From the NCBI GenBank assembly GCA_004796375.1, contig QZLA01000109.1, positions 1 through 64,000 of the forward strand: DNA of 64,000 bases, in the 5' to 3' direction. A program made the position numbers and the translations under genes. Below are positions 54,494 through 62,114 of the stretch, piece after piece (positions within the stretch are counted from its first letter, which is position 1; each line of letters opens with the position of its first letter). Below the pieces are notes generated by a model that was not told the DNA's origin, made no database searches, and worked only from the letters and a program-made list of their open reading frames with translations. The stretch is from Desulfobacteraceae bacterium. GTDB lineage: Bacteria > Desulfobacterota > Desulfobacteria > Desulfobacterales > Desulfobacteraceae.

Positions 54494-54946
54494 TTATTCC
54501 TTTTCTTCCGGAATAACGTTTACCGTAATTTCCGGTTCAACATCCTTGTACAGACGGACAGCCACCTTGTACTCACCAATCTCTTTGATGGGCTCTGCCA
54601 GAAGAATGGCACGCCTTTCGATCTCGATGTTCTGGGCGTTCATGGATTCCTTGATGTCATGGGTGGTTACGGACCCGTAAAGCCGGTTTTCTTCATGAAC
54701 CTTGGCTTTGATGTTGCAGACCACCTGCTTGATTCTTTCTGACATCTCTTCTGCAATCTTCTGTTCTTTGGCAATCTGAAGCTCGAGTTTGGCTTTTGCC
54801 TGTTCCATCAATTTTCTGTTCTGGTCGGTTGCCAGAATCGCTTTACCCTGGGGCAGCAGGTAATTGCGGGCATAACCCGGTGCTACCTTGCACTCAGAGC
54901 CAACAATACCGAGGGTATCGATGGTTTCTTTTAATATGACTTTCAT
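54494..54946 (-). CDS. rplI: 50S ribosomal protein L9
   Basis: This 150-aa protein has the L9 N-terminal signature MKVILKETIDTLG then VAPGYARNYLLPQGKA, a long connecting helix rich in Lys/Glu, and the C-terminal domain with RLYGSVTTHDI. Length is typical. GGAGGT precedes the ATG. It lies in the rpsF operon. Confidence 0.97.
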   Translation of the reverse strand: MKVILKETIDTLGIVGSECKVAPGYARNYLLPQGKAILATDQNRKLMEQAKAKLELQIAKEQKIAEEMSERIKQVVCNIKAKVHEENRLYGSVTTHDIKESMNAQNIEIERRAILLAEPIKEIGEYKVAVRLYKDVEPEITVNVIPEEKE

Positions 54947-54975
54947 TGTAAACCTCCAAAATATGGCTATGCCGG

Positions 54976-55992
54976 TTACGGCAAAATTTGTTTGGGTGAA
55001 TTCCCGAATCTTTCCAGCTTTCGAAAATCAAACCATGTATCAAAAATACCCAGCACCATGATTAAAAATACAAACAGGAGCTGGAAGATGATGATGCCTG
55101 CGGTGATAAAGATCACGCCCAACTTCAACGGCATGCCCTTTTTCTTGAACAGGAACGATACGATGGCCATCCCCTGAAACAGGTAGAGCATCAGGATGAA
55201 CAGCAGCGCGTTCAGCGAGATGACATCCAGACCGGACACGGGAATAAACGAGAACAGCACAAAACCGATGGCCATAAACACCATGGAATTGGGCAGCTTC
55301 CAGTCCTGGATCCTGTTAAGAGATCTGACTTCGATCGCCTTGCGGGCGAGCACCTTTCGAATCATCATGATATTGATCCAGATAACATTCATCAGCATAA
55401 ACGAAATTGTTGCCGGGAATATCCGGATCATTCTATGTTTCTGGTCGCTAATAATATGGATCATGTCATTCATGCCGCCGGCCGCCTCTTCAGTCTGCAG
55501 GGAGGCCTGCTTGAGCAGGGCTGTTATTAAATCCAGATTCCGGGTAACATATTCTGAAATTAAAACCGGAACGGTCTTTGAATTCAATCCGCCATGGATC
55601 ACTAAAAACAGGGTACAGATACCCAGGGTGGACAGGCAGGTAAACCCGATCAACCGCTCGATACCCATGTGGTTTTCCGTAAATTCTCCTAGGAAAAAAC
55701 CGCAGATCAATGGTGCCGACACGATGGTGATATCAATGACATGAACGCCGGGGCCTGTGCCAAGCAACTGGCCTGTATAAGCCAGGATGGCACCGACACA
55801 TACCGATAGAATAATCAATCCGCCTGTTCTCCCCAGCTTCAACCGGTAATAAAGCACCGGAAACGGCAAAAGAACGGGCGCGATCATTCCCAGTAAGGGA
55901 GAAGATATGGAAACGATAAAAATGAGCAGGCATGAAAAGATGCCGATCACCATATCTTTCAAGGCAATGGTATGGTCAATCCCCCGGGACAC
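54976..55992 (-). CDS. DUF2232 (YybS-like) membrane protein
   Basis: This 338-aa protein has about eight hydrophobic helices and no cytoplasmic domain of note. It matches the DUF2232/YybS group by position between rpsR and rplI and by its PVLYYRLKLGRTGG loop near residue 45. Its function is unknown, but the family is regularly embedded in this ribosomal-replication operon in Firmicutes and Desulfobacterota. Confidence 0.85.
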   Translation of the reverse strand: MSRGIDHTIALKDMVIGIFSCLLIFIVSISSPLLGMIAPVLLPFPVLYYRLKLGRTGGLIILSVCVGAILAYTGQLLGTGPGVHVIDITIVSAPLICGFFLGEFTENHMGIERLIGFTCLSTLGICTLFLVIHGGLNSKTVPVLISEYVTRNLDLITALLKQASLQTEEAAGGMNDMIHIISDQKHRMIRIFPATISFMLMNVIWINIMMIRKVLARKAIEVRSLNRIQDWKLPNSMVFMAIGFVLFSFIPVSGLDVISLNALLFILMLYLFQGMAIVSFLFKKKGMPLKLGVIFITAGIIIFQLLFVFLIMVLGIFDTWFDFRKLERFGNSPKQILP

Positions 55993-56008
55993 TGTATATC
56001 CTTAATTA

Positions 56009-56272
56009 TTAATGCATGGCCTTGCCGACGAACGGCAGCAGGGCAATCTGGCGGGCCTGCTTGATGGCCAATCCCAGTTTCCGCTGATGTTTGGCGCATG
56101 TACCGGTAATCCGTCTGGGAATTATTTTACCCCGCTCAGTAATGAACTGCTTGAGTGCTTTCGGGTTTTTATAATTGATTTCAAGTTCGGAATCCACACA
56201 GAAACGACAAATTTTTCTGCGCTGATAATATTTATTTCTGCCACCCTTCTGGGGTCCTCTGCTATAACTCAT
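56009..56272 (-). CDS. rpsR: 30S ribosomal protein S18
   Basis: This 87-aa protein has a basic N-terminus, the CRFC pair, [25 protein letters not shown] (in part: [12 protein letters not shown]) and the end ARQIALLPF typical of S18. It keeps three Cys and a His that could bind zinc. It pairs with S6 encoded just upstream. Confidence 0.97.
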   Translation of the reverse strand: MSYSRGPQKGGRNKYYQRRKICRFCVDSELEINYKNPKALKQFITERGKIIPRRITGTCAKHQRKLGLAIKQARQIALLPFVGKAMH

Positions 56273-56295
56273 GGAAAATCTCCTATGCTGTTGTC

Positions 56296-56787
56296 CTATT
56301 CGGTTTCCTCTTTGGCAGCCGCTTCGGCTTCCTCAGCTGTGTCTCCACCTTCTTCGGCGGTCTCTTCTGCGGCGTCTTCAGCAGGCGCATCAGTTTTTTC
56401 TTCCTCTTCAGATGCCTGCTCTTCAGTTGCCTCTACCGGTTGGGCGGCCCGGGCTTCTGATGCGGCTTTGGCCATTTCTTCAAGCGCTTGCGGCTCAACA
56501 TCCTTATCAAGGACGATGGTCATGAATTTGAGTATATGATCGGTCAGTCTGAAGTTACGCTCCAGTTCCTTGACCACTTCCCCGTCCCCGCCATAGGTCA
56601 GGCACACATAGTATCCACGATTTTTCTTGTAGATCTCATAGGCCAGTTTTTTGCTGCCCCACTCGTCAAAATCGACGAGAAGTCCTTCTTCACTGGCAAT
56701 GATATTTCTGACTTTGTCAAACAGGTCCTTTCTGGTCTGGTCCTGTAAGTCCGGGTCAGAAATGAATACAGTTTCATACTTGTTCAT
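56296..56787 (-). CDS. rpsF: 30S ribosomal protein S6 with acidic tail
   Basis: This 163-aa protein has the S6 fold (~1-95: [31 protein letters not shown]) followed by a tail of about 50 residues that is almost only Glu, Ala, Asp and Thr. Many S6 proteins have short acidic tails that are glutamylated in E. coli; this one is unusually long. TGAGGAG precedes the ATG. It is the first gene of the operon and has a clear promoter. Confidence 0.95.
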   Translation of the reverse strand: MNKYETVFISDPDLQDQTRKDLFDKVRNIIASEEGLLVDFDEWGSKKLAYEIYKKNRGYYVCLTYGGDGEVVKELERNFRLTDHILKFMTIVLDKDVEPQALEEMAKAASEARAAQPVEATEEQASEEEEKTDAPAEDAAEETAEEGGDTAEEAEAAAKEETE

Positions 56788-56810
56788 TTTTTCTCCTCAC
56801 GGATAATAAA

Positions 56811-56877
56811 GCCCTGACACATCTGCATCAGAGCAAGGATTAATAACCACTTAAATCACCGACCCATCTGGTGATTT
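56811..56877 (-). promoter_or_regulatory. rpsF leader with two hairpins
   Basis: In the ~100-nt 5' leader, AAATCACC/GGTGATTT (56853-56877) and GCTCTGA/TCAGGGC (56811-56834, one G-U pair) form successive stems before the ribosome site. Autoregulation by the S6:S18 complex is known at rpsF leaders in many bacteria. I could not match the conserved CCG loop with confidence. Confidence 0.4.
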
Positions 56878-56890
56878 ATCAAAACCACTC

Positions 56891-56920
56891 TGTATACCAT
56901 ATCAAGCTTAAAATGGTCAA
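56891..56920 (-). promoter_or_regulatory. sigma-70 promoter of the rpsF operon
   Basis: On the minus strand TTGACC is followed by an 18-nt spacer and TATACA. Both boxes are one base from consensus. The predicted start lies about 97 nt before the rpsF ATG. Confidence 0.7.
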
Positions 56921-57042
56921 GTAAATTTAGCCAGTTGTAATGGATATGAAACTGATATTTCCAAACACCTTGACTTAACGGTTGAATTTATACATATCTG
57001 AATCAGTTCAGTTCAAGAATTGGTATCAAGGATCCGTAAACC

Positions 57043-57810
57043 ATGAAACCGTCCGATTTTTCAAAGCAGAATCATCACAAGCCCTCAGAACCGTTTCCAA
57101 TTCGACCGGTGCTGATTTATACCTGCCCGGCCCTTGCATACGCCGCCATTGGATTGATTCAATGGCAAGTTCCCCTGTCCGCCCTCGCAGCCTGGACCGC
57201 CGCGGCACTGACCATTGGATTCCTGCTGATGAAAATACAGTCGCACATCCGGCATGAAATACGGGTGAATATAGATCTGACCGCTGTCATGGCCGGCATC
57301 CTGGTTTTCATGATATGGGTCGGTCTTGACGGATATTATCCGCTCAACCCACTGATTCCTCACATCAGTGCTGTCACCGGGCCAGACATACACCCCCCCT
57401 CCTGGGAACTGGTCGGAGTCCGCCTGTTCACCTCTGCTGTGATTCTTCCGGTAATGACAGAACTGTTTTGGCGCTCATTTGCGTTAAGATTCCTGATCAA
57501 TTCCAGGTTCAACACCATCCCCCTGGGATCGTTTTCCTGGATCTCATTTCTGGCGGTCAATATGCTCTATGGTGTCTGCCATGAGCGATGGCTTCCAGGT
57601 ATTATTGCCGGTGCGATCTATTCTATCCTTCTGTACCAAAGAAAGAACCTCTTTTCACCCATCCTGGCCAACGGCACCACCCAGGCTCTCCTGGGAATTT
57701 ATACGGTTTCCACCGGGTCATGGACATTATGGTCGGACTTTTGGTCATCCCTGGTTATTTTTTTCGGCGAAACCGTTTTCATTCCAAGTACCATCACCTG
57801 GTGGACATGA
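57043..57810 (+). CDS. CPBP-family (CAAX protease-like) membrane protein, exosortase-associated type
   Basis: This 255-aa protein has about eight hydrophobic helices. It resembles the CAAX-protease-related proteins that accompany exosortase/PEP-CTERM systems, with ELFWRSFALRFLI, LYGVCHERWLPG and TTQALLGIYTVSTG. The usual catalytic EExxxR is TELFWR, so the first Glu is lost. The final HxxxN motif reads NGTTQ. The middle His is kept. It may have changed chemistry or be inactive. No exosortase gene is in the window. It diverges from rpsF. Confidence 0.72.
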   Translation: MKPSDFSKQNHHKPSEPFPIRPVLIYTCPALAYAAIGLIQWQVPLSALAAWTAAALTIGFLLMKIQSHIRHEIRVNIDLTAVMAGILVFMIWVGLDGYYPLNPLIPHISAVTGPDIHPPSWELVGVRLFTSAVILPVMTELFWRSFALRFLINSRFNTIPLGSFSWISFLAVNMLYGVCHERWLPGIIAGAIYSILLYQRKNLFSPILANGTTQALLGIYTVSTGSWTLWSDFWSSLVIFFGETVFIPSTITWWT

Positions 57811-58165
57811 TTCATGACAACCCATAGGAATCATTCACGATTAAATGCAGGGCTCGTCCAATTTTTGGTGATCGCAAAGGAGAAAAAATTTATAAAATTA
57901 ATTTTTTAAGTTTTCAGCCTTTATAATGCAAAATTTTGAGAATTTTACAAAAAAGTAAAATGGTTTTTTACATTTTATGCCATTATAACCACAGTAATTA
58001 CAATATAACCACATCCTCCGGCTTGACTTCACCCGCACATACATGTTAAATTTATCTCCAACCAATGAAATTCACTAACAATATACGATTTCATCGCTTG
58101 CGCTAAAACATGATTTAGTATATGTTTTGATACGTCTATTTTAATTAACGGGGGGGTCCCAAACC
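57811..58165. other. AT-rich intergenic region with inverted repeats
   Basis: About 355 bp with no gene that I can support. It contains ATTTTAC-N6-GTAAAAT near 57945, two near-identical TATAACCACA words 17-18 bp apart (57985 and 58004), ATGAAAT-N16-ATTTCAT (58065-58094) and AAAACAT-N10-ATGTTTT (58105-58128). These may be operators for the gene at 58166. A G7 run stands where its ribosome site is expected. Confidence 0.45.
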
Positions 58166-58699
58166 ATGAGTGATTTTTTAAAAAAACTAAGAACACAGCA
58201 AAAAAGCAGTGGCAAACCAAGACAAAGTACAGATGGCCATTTCTACCCGCACCAGGAGAATGCCAATAAAAATGCCGATTTAACCAGCGAGCAGATGGAT
58301 GCGCTGTCCAAGAGCATTAATGAAATTTTACCGCTTCTGTCTGAGAATTGTTCTTCATTTATTTCTTCAATCGATCAGTATATTGCGGCTGTTGACGAGG
58401 TTTCCAAAACCAAGGTCAAAGTCAATGAGTCGATTTCCAACTTTTTTGATAACCTGAATCTGCTGCTTTTCGGTGACAAGCAACCGGTGATCAGCAGTAC
58501 ACTTCCCCCCCATGCCACCACCGGATATACCATTGGAAGTCGTTACACAAAAGGCGAAGTGATTGCTTTAATCAAATCGATGCGAAAAGAAGGCGCTACA
58601 TTTGCAGTGATTGCAGAATATCTCAAGGATAAGGGCATCCCGACCTTCTCCGGACGGGGAGACTGGCACGCCCAGACAATTCACCGGCTCTGCAAATAG
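58166..58699 (+). CDS. Uncharacterised protein with recombinase-like C-terminal motif
   Basis: This 177-aa protein has a Lys/Gln-rich start (~1-45), a helical middle (~50-110) and a C-terminal motif VIAEYLKDKGIPTFSGRG then WHAQTIHRLC. That last part resembles the small DNA-binding segment found after recombinase domains in large serine recombinases. No catalytic domain is present, so it is more likely a DNA-binding or regulatory protein. It ends 2 bp from the convergent TetR gene. Function unknown. Confidence 0.65.
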   Translation: MSDFLKKLRTQQKSSGKPRQSTDGHFYPHQENANKNADLTSEQMDALSKSINEILPLLSENCSSFISSIDQYIAAVDEVSKTKVKVNESISNFFDNLNLLLFGDKQPVISSTLPPHATTGYTIGSRYTKGEVIALIKSMRKEGATFAVIAEYLKDKGIPTFSGRGDWHAQTIHRLCK

Positions 58700-58701
58700 G
58701 A

Positions 58702-59331
58702 CTATTGCCTGCGCAGACCATTGGCGATGACAGTAAATGCTGTCTTCAAGGTTGAGGTTACAAAATCCTTCTTGTTGTTCAAAAAGCGTTTACTGTCCAC
58801 CCATAAAACAACACCTGAAAATGTCGCCCAGACTACATCAGCCAGGGCGACAGGGTGTTCATCAATGAAAATTTCCTTATCGATCCCCTCTTTAATTACC
58901 TCAATAATGGCGCCGTGAGCCTCTGAAGAAGTCCGCTTCAACTGCTTGAGCACTTCAGGGGAAAGATTCCTGAGTGTTTCTCCGGACTGGAGATGAAACA
59001 GGTTGATCAGAATCATTGAATCGTATTCGTATACGTCGATGAAAACATGTTTGAGTTGATCAAGCTTCTCTTCAACGGAGATATCCTTGGCCACTACTTT
59101 TTTAACTTCCCGTGTCAGGTGTTCCAGTATTTCAATGGACAAAGAGGTGTGGAGTTCTTCCTTGTTCTTAAAATAGAGATATAAGGTGCCGGGGCTTAAC
59201 TCAGCCTGGGCGGCAATCTCCTCCATGGTAGCTGTATTAAATCCCTTGGTGGAAAACACTTTGCGGGCCGCTTCAATGATTTGAGCCCTTCTCAACTCTT
59301 TTTCGCGCTGCTTCCTTTCTGCTATACCCAT
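58702..59331 (-). CDS. TetR/AcrR family transcriptional regulator
   Basis: This 209-aa regulator has the N-terminal helix-turn-helix (~12-60: IIEAARKVFSTKGFNTATMEEIA, in part: GFNTATMEEIAAQA; SPGTLYLYFKNKEEL) and an all-helical ligand domain. I start at 59331 (MGIAERK) because the longer frame to 59577 runs into the end of the phosphorylase gene and does not look like protein. AAGG lies upstream. It follows glycogen phosphorylase on the same strand. Its target and ligand are unknown. Confidence 0.9.
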   Translation of the reverse strand: MGIAERKQREKELRRAQIIEAARKVFSTKGFNTATMEEIAAQAELSPGTLYLYFKNKEELHTSLSIEILEHLTREVKKVVAKDISVEEKLDQLKHVFIDVYEYDSMILINLFHLQSGETLRNLSPEVLKQLKRTSSEAHGAIIEVIKEGIDKEIFIDEHPVALADVVWATFSGVVLWVDSKRFLNNKKDFVTSTLKTAFTVIANGLRRQ

Positions 59332-59446
59332 GACCCCGCCTTCATCATTTTTTGAATCAGATTCATAAACTAATGAACTGCTTAATACTGCAATATGGCA
59401 AAAATCGCAAGAAAAAGATGAGCTTTTGGTTAGCGCCGTTTTGAAT

Positions 59447-61882
59447 CTAAATCTGAGACTGAATCCCCCAGATTTCGGCAGCATACTCATTGATGGTCCT
59501 GTCACTTGAGAACCAACCGGTTCTGGCTGTATTGCGAAGTGCTTTCTGCCCCCATGCATGGGCATCCTGGTAATCAATACCGATCTTTAGCTGCGTGTTG
59601 CAGTAATCTGAAAAATCGGCGATGTGACAATAAAAATCGCCGTGATTCACCAGGGTGTCGACCAATGGCGTGTAGAGCCCCGGCTCTTTCTTATTGAACA
59701 GATCCGAAGCCAGCGCCTCGATGACCCGCTTCAGCCCGGAATCATTTTCCAGGTAACTCCGGGGTGAGTAGTTTTGCCTGAGCTTGAGTATCCCTTCAAC
59801 GGTATGGCCGAAAATATAAATATTATCCCGGCCCACCCGTTCAGAGATTTCAATATTGGCACCATCCATCGTTCCCAGGGTCACTGCCCCGTTCATGGCG
59901 AATTTCATATTCCCGGTTCCCGAGGCTTCCATTCCGGCGGTCGAAATCTGTTCACTGACATCTGCTGCCGGGATAATCCGCTCTGCATGGGTCACCCGGT
60001 AATCCGGAATAAACGCAACCCGGATCTGTTCGCGAATGTCCGGATCATTGTTGATCACCCTGGCCACATCATGGATCAGCTTGATGATCAGCTTGGCAAT
60101 CTTGTATCCCGGTGCGGCCTTGCCCGCAAACACGAACACCCTTGGACTTGCCACATGGTTGCCATCATCCTTGAGAGACAGGTACATATGGATGATATTC
60201 ATCACATTCAGAAGCTGGCGTTTATACTCATGAATCCGTTTGGCATGAATATCAAAAATGGCTTCCGGATTGACCCTGACAAATGATTTGGATTTGATCA
60301 CCTGCCCAAGTTTTTCCTTATTTTTATGCTTGACCGCCATGAACCGCGCCACAAACTCACGGTCATCCACATATCTCTCGACCTCCTGTATTCGCTCCAG
60401 GTCAGCAATCCAGCGATCCCCGATCGCCTCTGAGATCAGGTCCGCCAGATCCGGGTTGCATAAGGCAATCCACCGGCGGGGCGTCACCCCGTTGGTTTTG
60501 TTGTTGAACTTATGGGGATACAGGGTGTAGAAATCAGGTACCAGTTGAGTTTTGACCAGTTCCGAATGGATCCGGGCAACCCCGTTGACCGAGTGACTGC
60601 CGATAATGGCAAGGTTGGCCATGCGGACCTGCTTAAAATTTCCCTCCTGTATGATGGACAGGCGTGAAATGGTATCCTCGCCCATATCCGGGAACGACTG
60701 CCTCAACTCCTTGATGAATCGTGAATTGATTTCATAAATGATCTGCAGATGTCTTGGAATCACCTTCTCAACAATATGCAGCGGCCATGTTTCCAGGGCC
60801 TCAGGTAGCAGGGTATGATTGGTATAGCCCAATGTAAGCGTGGTGATCTTCCATGCCTGTTCCCAGGGAAGCGCATGCTCATCCACCAGGGTCCGCATCA
60901 ACTCGGCAACGGTCAAGGCAGGATGGGTATCGTTCATTTGGATGGCAACCTTCTCATGAAACCTATCAAACGCGTCATGACTGAGTTGAAAAATGCGGAT
61001 AATATCGTGAACCGAGCAGGCCACAAGGAAATATTCCTGGACCAGTCTCAGTTCCTGGCCGGACTCCTGGGAGTCAGAGGGGTATAAAATCTTTGAGATA
61101 CTTTCAGACTTGATCTTATCTTCAACCGCTTTGAAATAATCACCCTCATTAAAAATCTGCATGTCAAACTCTTCAGAAGCCCAGGCGGAGAAGAGACGCA
61201 AACGGTTGGCTGTCCTGCCCCCGTAACCGGCAATAAATATATCATGCGGCCTTCCCACCAGCAAACTCCAGTCGACCCACATGGGGTTATACTCACCATC
61301 TGTATCCCGGGTGTCCTCGATCCGGCCGTAAATCGGTATCAAAATCCTGTTGCCATACCTGCGGATCAACCAGTTTGATGACCGGTTGGGCCAGTAATCC
61401 GGTTTTTCGCGCTGATACCCGTTGACTATACGCTGCTTGAACAACCCATAATCATAGTTGATGCCATATCCGAATCCGGGCATGTCAAGGCTGGCCAAAG
61501 AATCCAGAAAACAGGCGGCAAGCCGTCCCAGTCCCCCGTTCCCCAATGCCGGATCGTGCTCCTCCTCAATAATCGCATCAAAATCCCAGCCCATTTGCCC
61601 CACATGATCCCTGCATTTGGAAAGAATTCCCAGATTCAGAAGGTTATTGGACAGCAGGCGCCCGATCAGGAACTCCATGGAGACATAGTACATGCGCTTG
61701 ACATCATTCTCAAGGTATCGCCGCCGGGTCTGCATGCCGACATCCATGACAAAGCGGTTGACGGCACTGGACACGGCAAAAAACTGATCGATCCGGCTGG
61801 TTTGGGCCATATCCTTTCCCAGTTCATAATTGACATATTGGCGAACCGCATGTTCAAAACCGGTGAAATCAAAATAGGACAT
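59447..61882 (-). CDS. glgP: Glycogen/starch/alpha-glucan phosphorylase
   Basis: This 811-aa PLP enzyme releases glucose-1-phosphate from alpha-1,4-glucans. Visible marks are EHDPALGNGGLGRLAACFLDS (in part: ALGNGGLGRLAAC), KQTNGVTPRRW-like KTNGVTPRRW, and the PLP-lysine motif EASGTGNMKFAMNGA followed by GTMDGANIE. The length is typical of bacterial enzymes and no motif is missing. No other glg genes are in the window. A strong AGGAGGTGAT precedes the start. Confidence 0.97.
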   Translation of the reverse strand: MSYFDFTGFEHAVRQYVNYELGKDMAQTSRIDQFFAVSSAVNRFVMDVGMQTRRRYLENDVKRMYYVSMEFLIGRLLSNNLLNLGILSKCRDHVGQMGWDFDAIIEEEHDPALGNGGLGRLAACFLDSLASLDMPGFGYGINYDYGLFKQRIVNGYQREKPDYWPNRSSNWLIRRYGNRILIPIYGRIEDTRDTDGEYNPMWVDWSLLVGRPHDIFIAGYGGRTANRLRLFSAWASEEFDMQIFNEGDYFKAVEDKIKSESISKILYPSDSQESGQELRLVQEYFLVACSVHDIIRIFQLSHDAFDRFHEKVAIQMNDTHPALTVAELMRTLVDEHALPWEQAWKITTLTLGYTNHTLLPEALETWPLHIVEKVIPRHLQIIYEINSRFIKELRQSFPDMGEDTISRLSIIQEGNFKQVRMANLAIIGSHSVNGVARIHSELVKTQLVPDFYTLYPHKFNNKTNGVTPRRWIALCNPDLADLISEAIGDRWIADLERIQEVERYVDDREFVARFMAVKHKNKEKLGQVIKSKSFVRVNPEAIFDIHAKRIHEYKRQLLNVMNIIHMYLSLKDDGNHVASPRVFVFAGKAAPGYKIAKLIIKLIHDVARVINNDPDIREQIRVAFIPDYRVTHAERIIPAADVSEQISTAGMEASGTGNMKFAMNGAVTLGTMDGANIEISERVGRDNIYIFGHTVEGILKLRQNYSPRSYLENDSGLKRVIEALASDLFNKKEPGLYTPLVDTLVNHGDFYCHIADFSDYCNTQLKIGIDYQDAHAWGQKALRNTARTGWFSSDRTINEYAAEIWGIQSQI

Positions 61883-62114
61883 CTATCACCTCCTGATCTT
61901 GTGATCAAAATCATTTCGATCTTTGATTATTTACCGCTTCATGATATTATTCAAACCAAATTTAGGAATGATGCATTACTGCCCCTTAACTGATGCGAAC
62001 CAAGGGGTTGCTAATGCGGTATTATACCAGATATGACAATTAAAACCATGGTTTAGTGGTTTACATCTTTTGAATACATCCAGCATCGCTGTAGAGAATT
62101 AAGTTGGAGAACAT

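Noticed and set aside
57981-58014. Two TATAACCACA words as DnaA boxes
   Set aside because: They match only seven of nine positions of the box and only two copies occur.
59332-59577. N-terminal extension of the TetR regulator to 59577
   Set aside because: The added 82 residues overlap the phosphorylase gene and look non-coding; the ATG at 59331 has a ribosome site and gives a normal TetR length.
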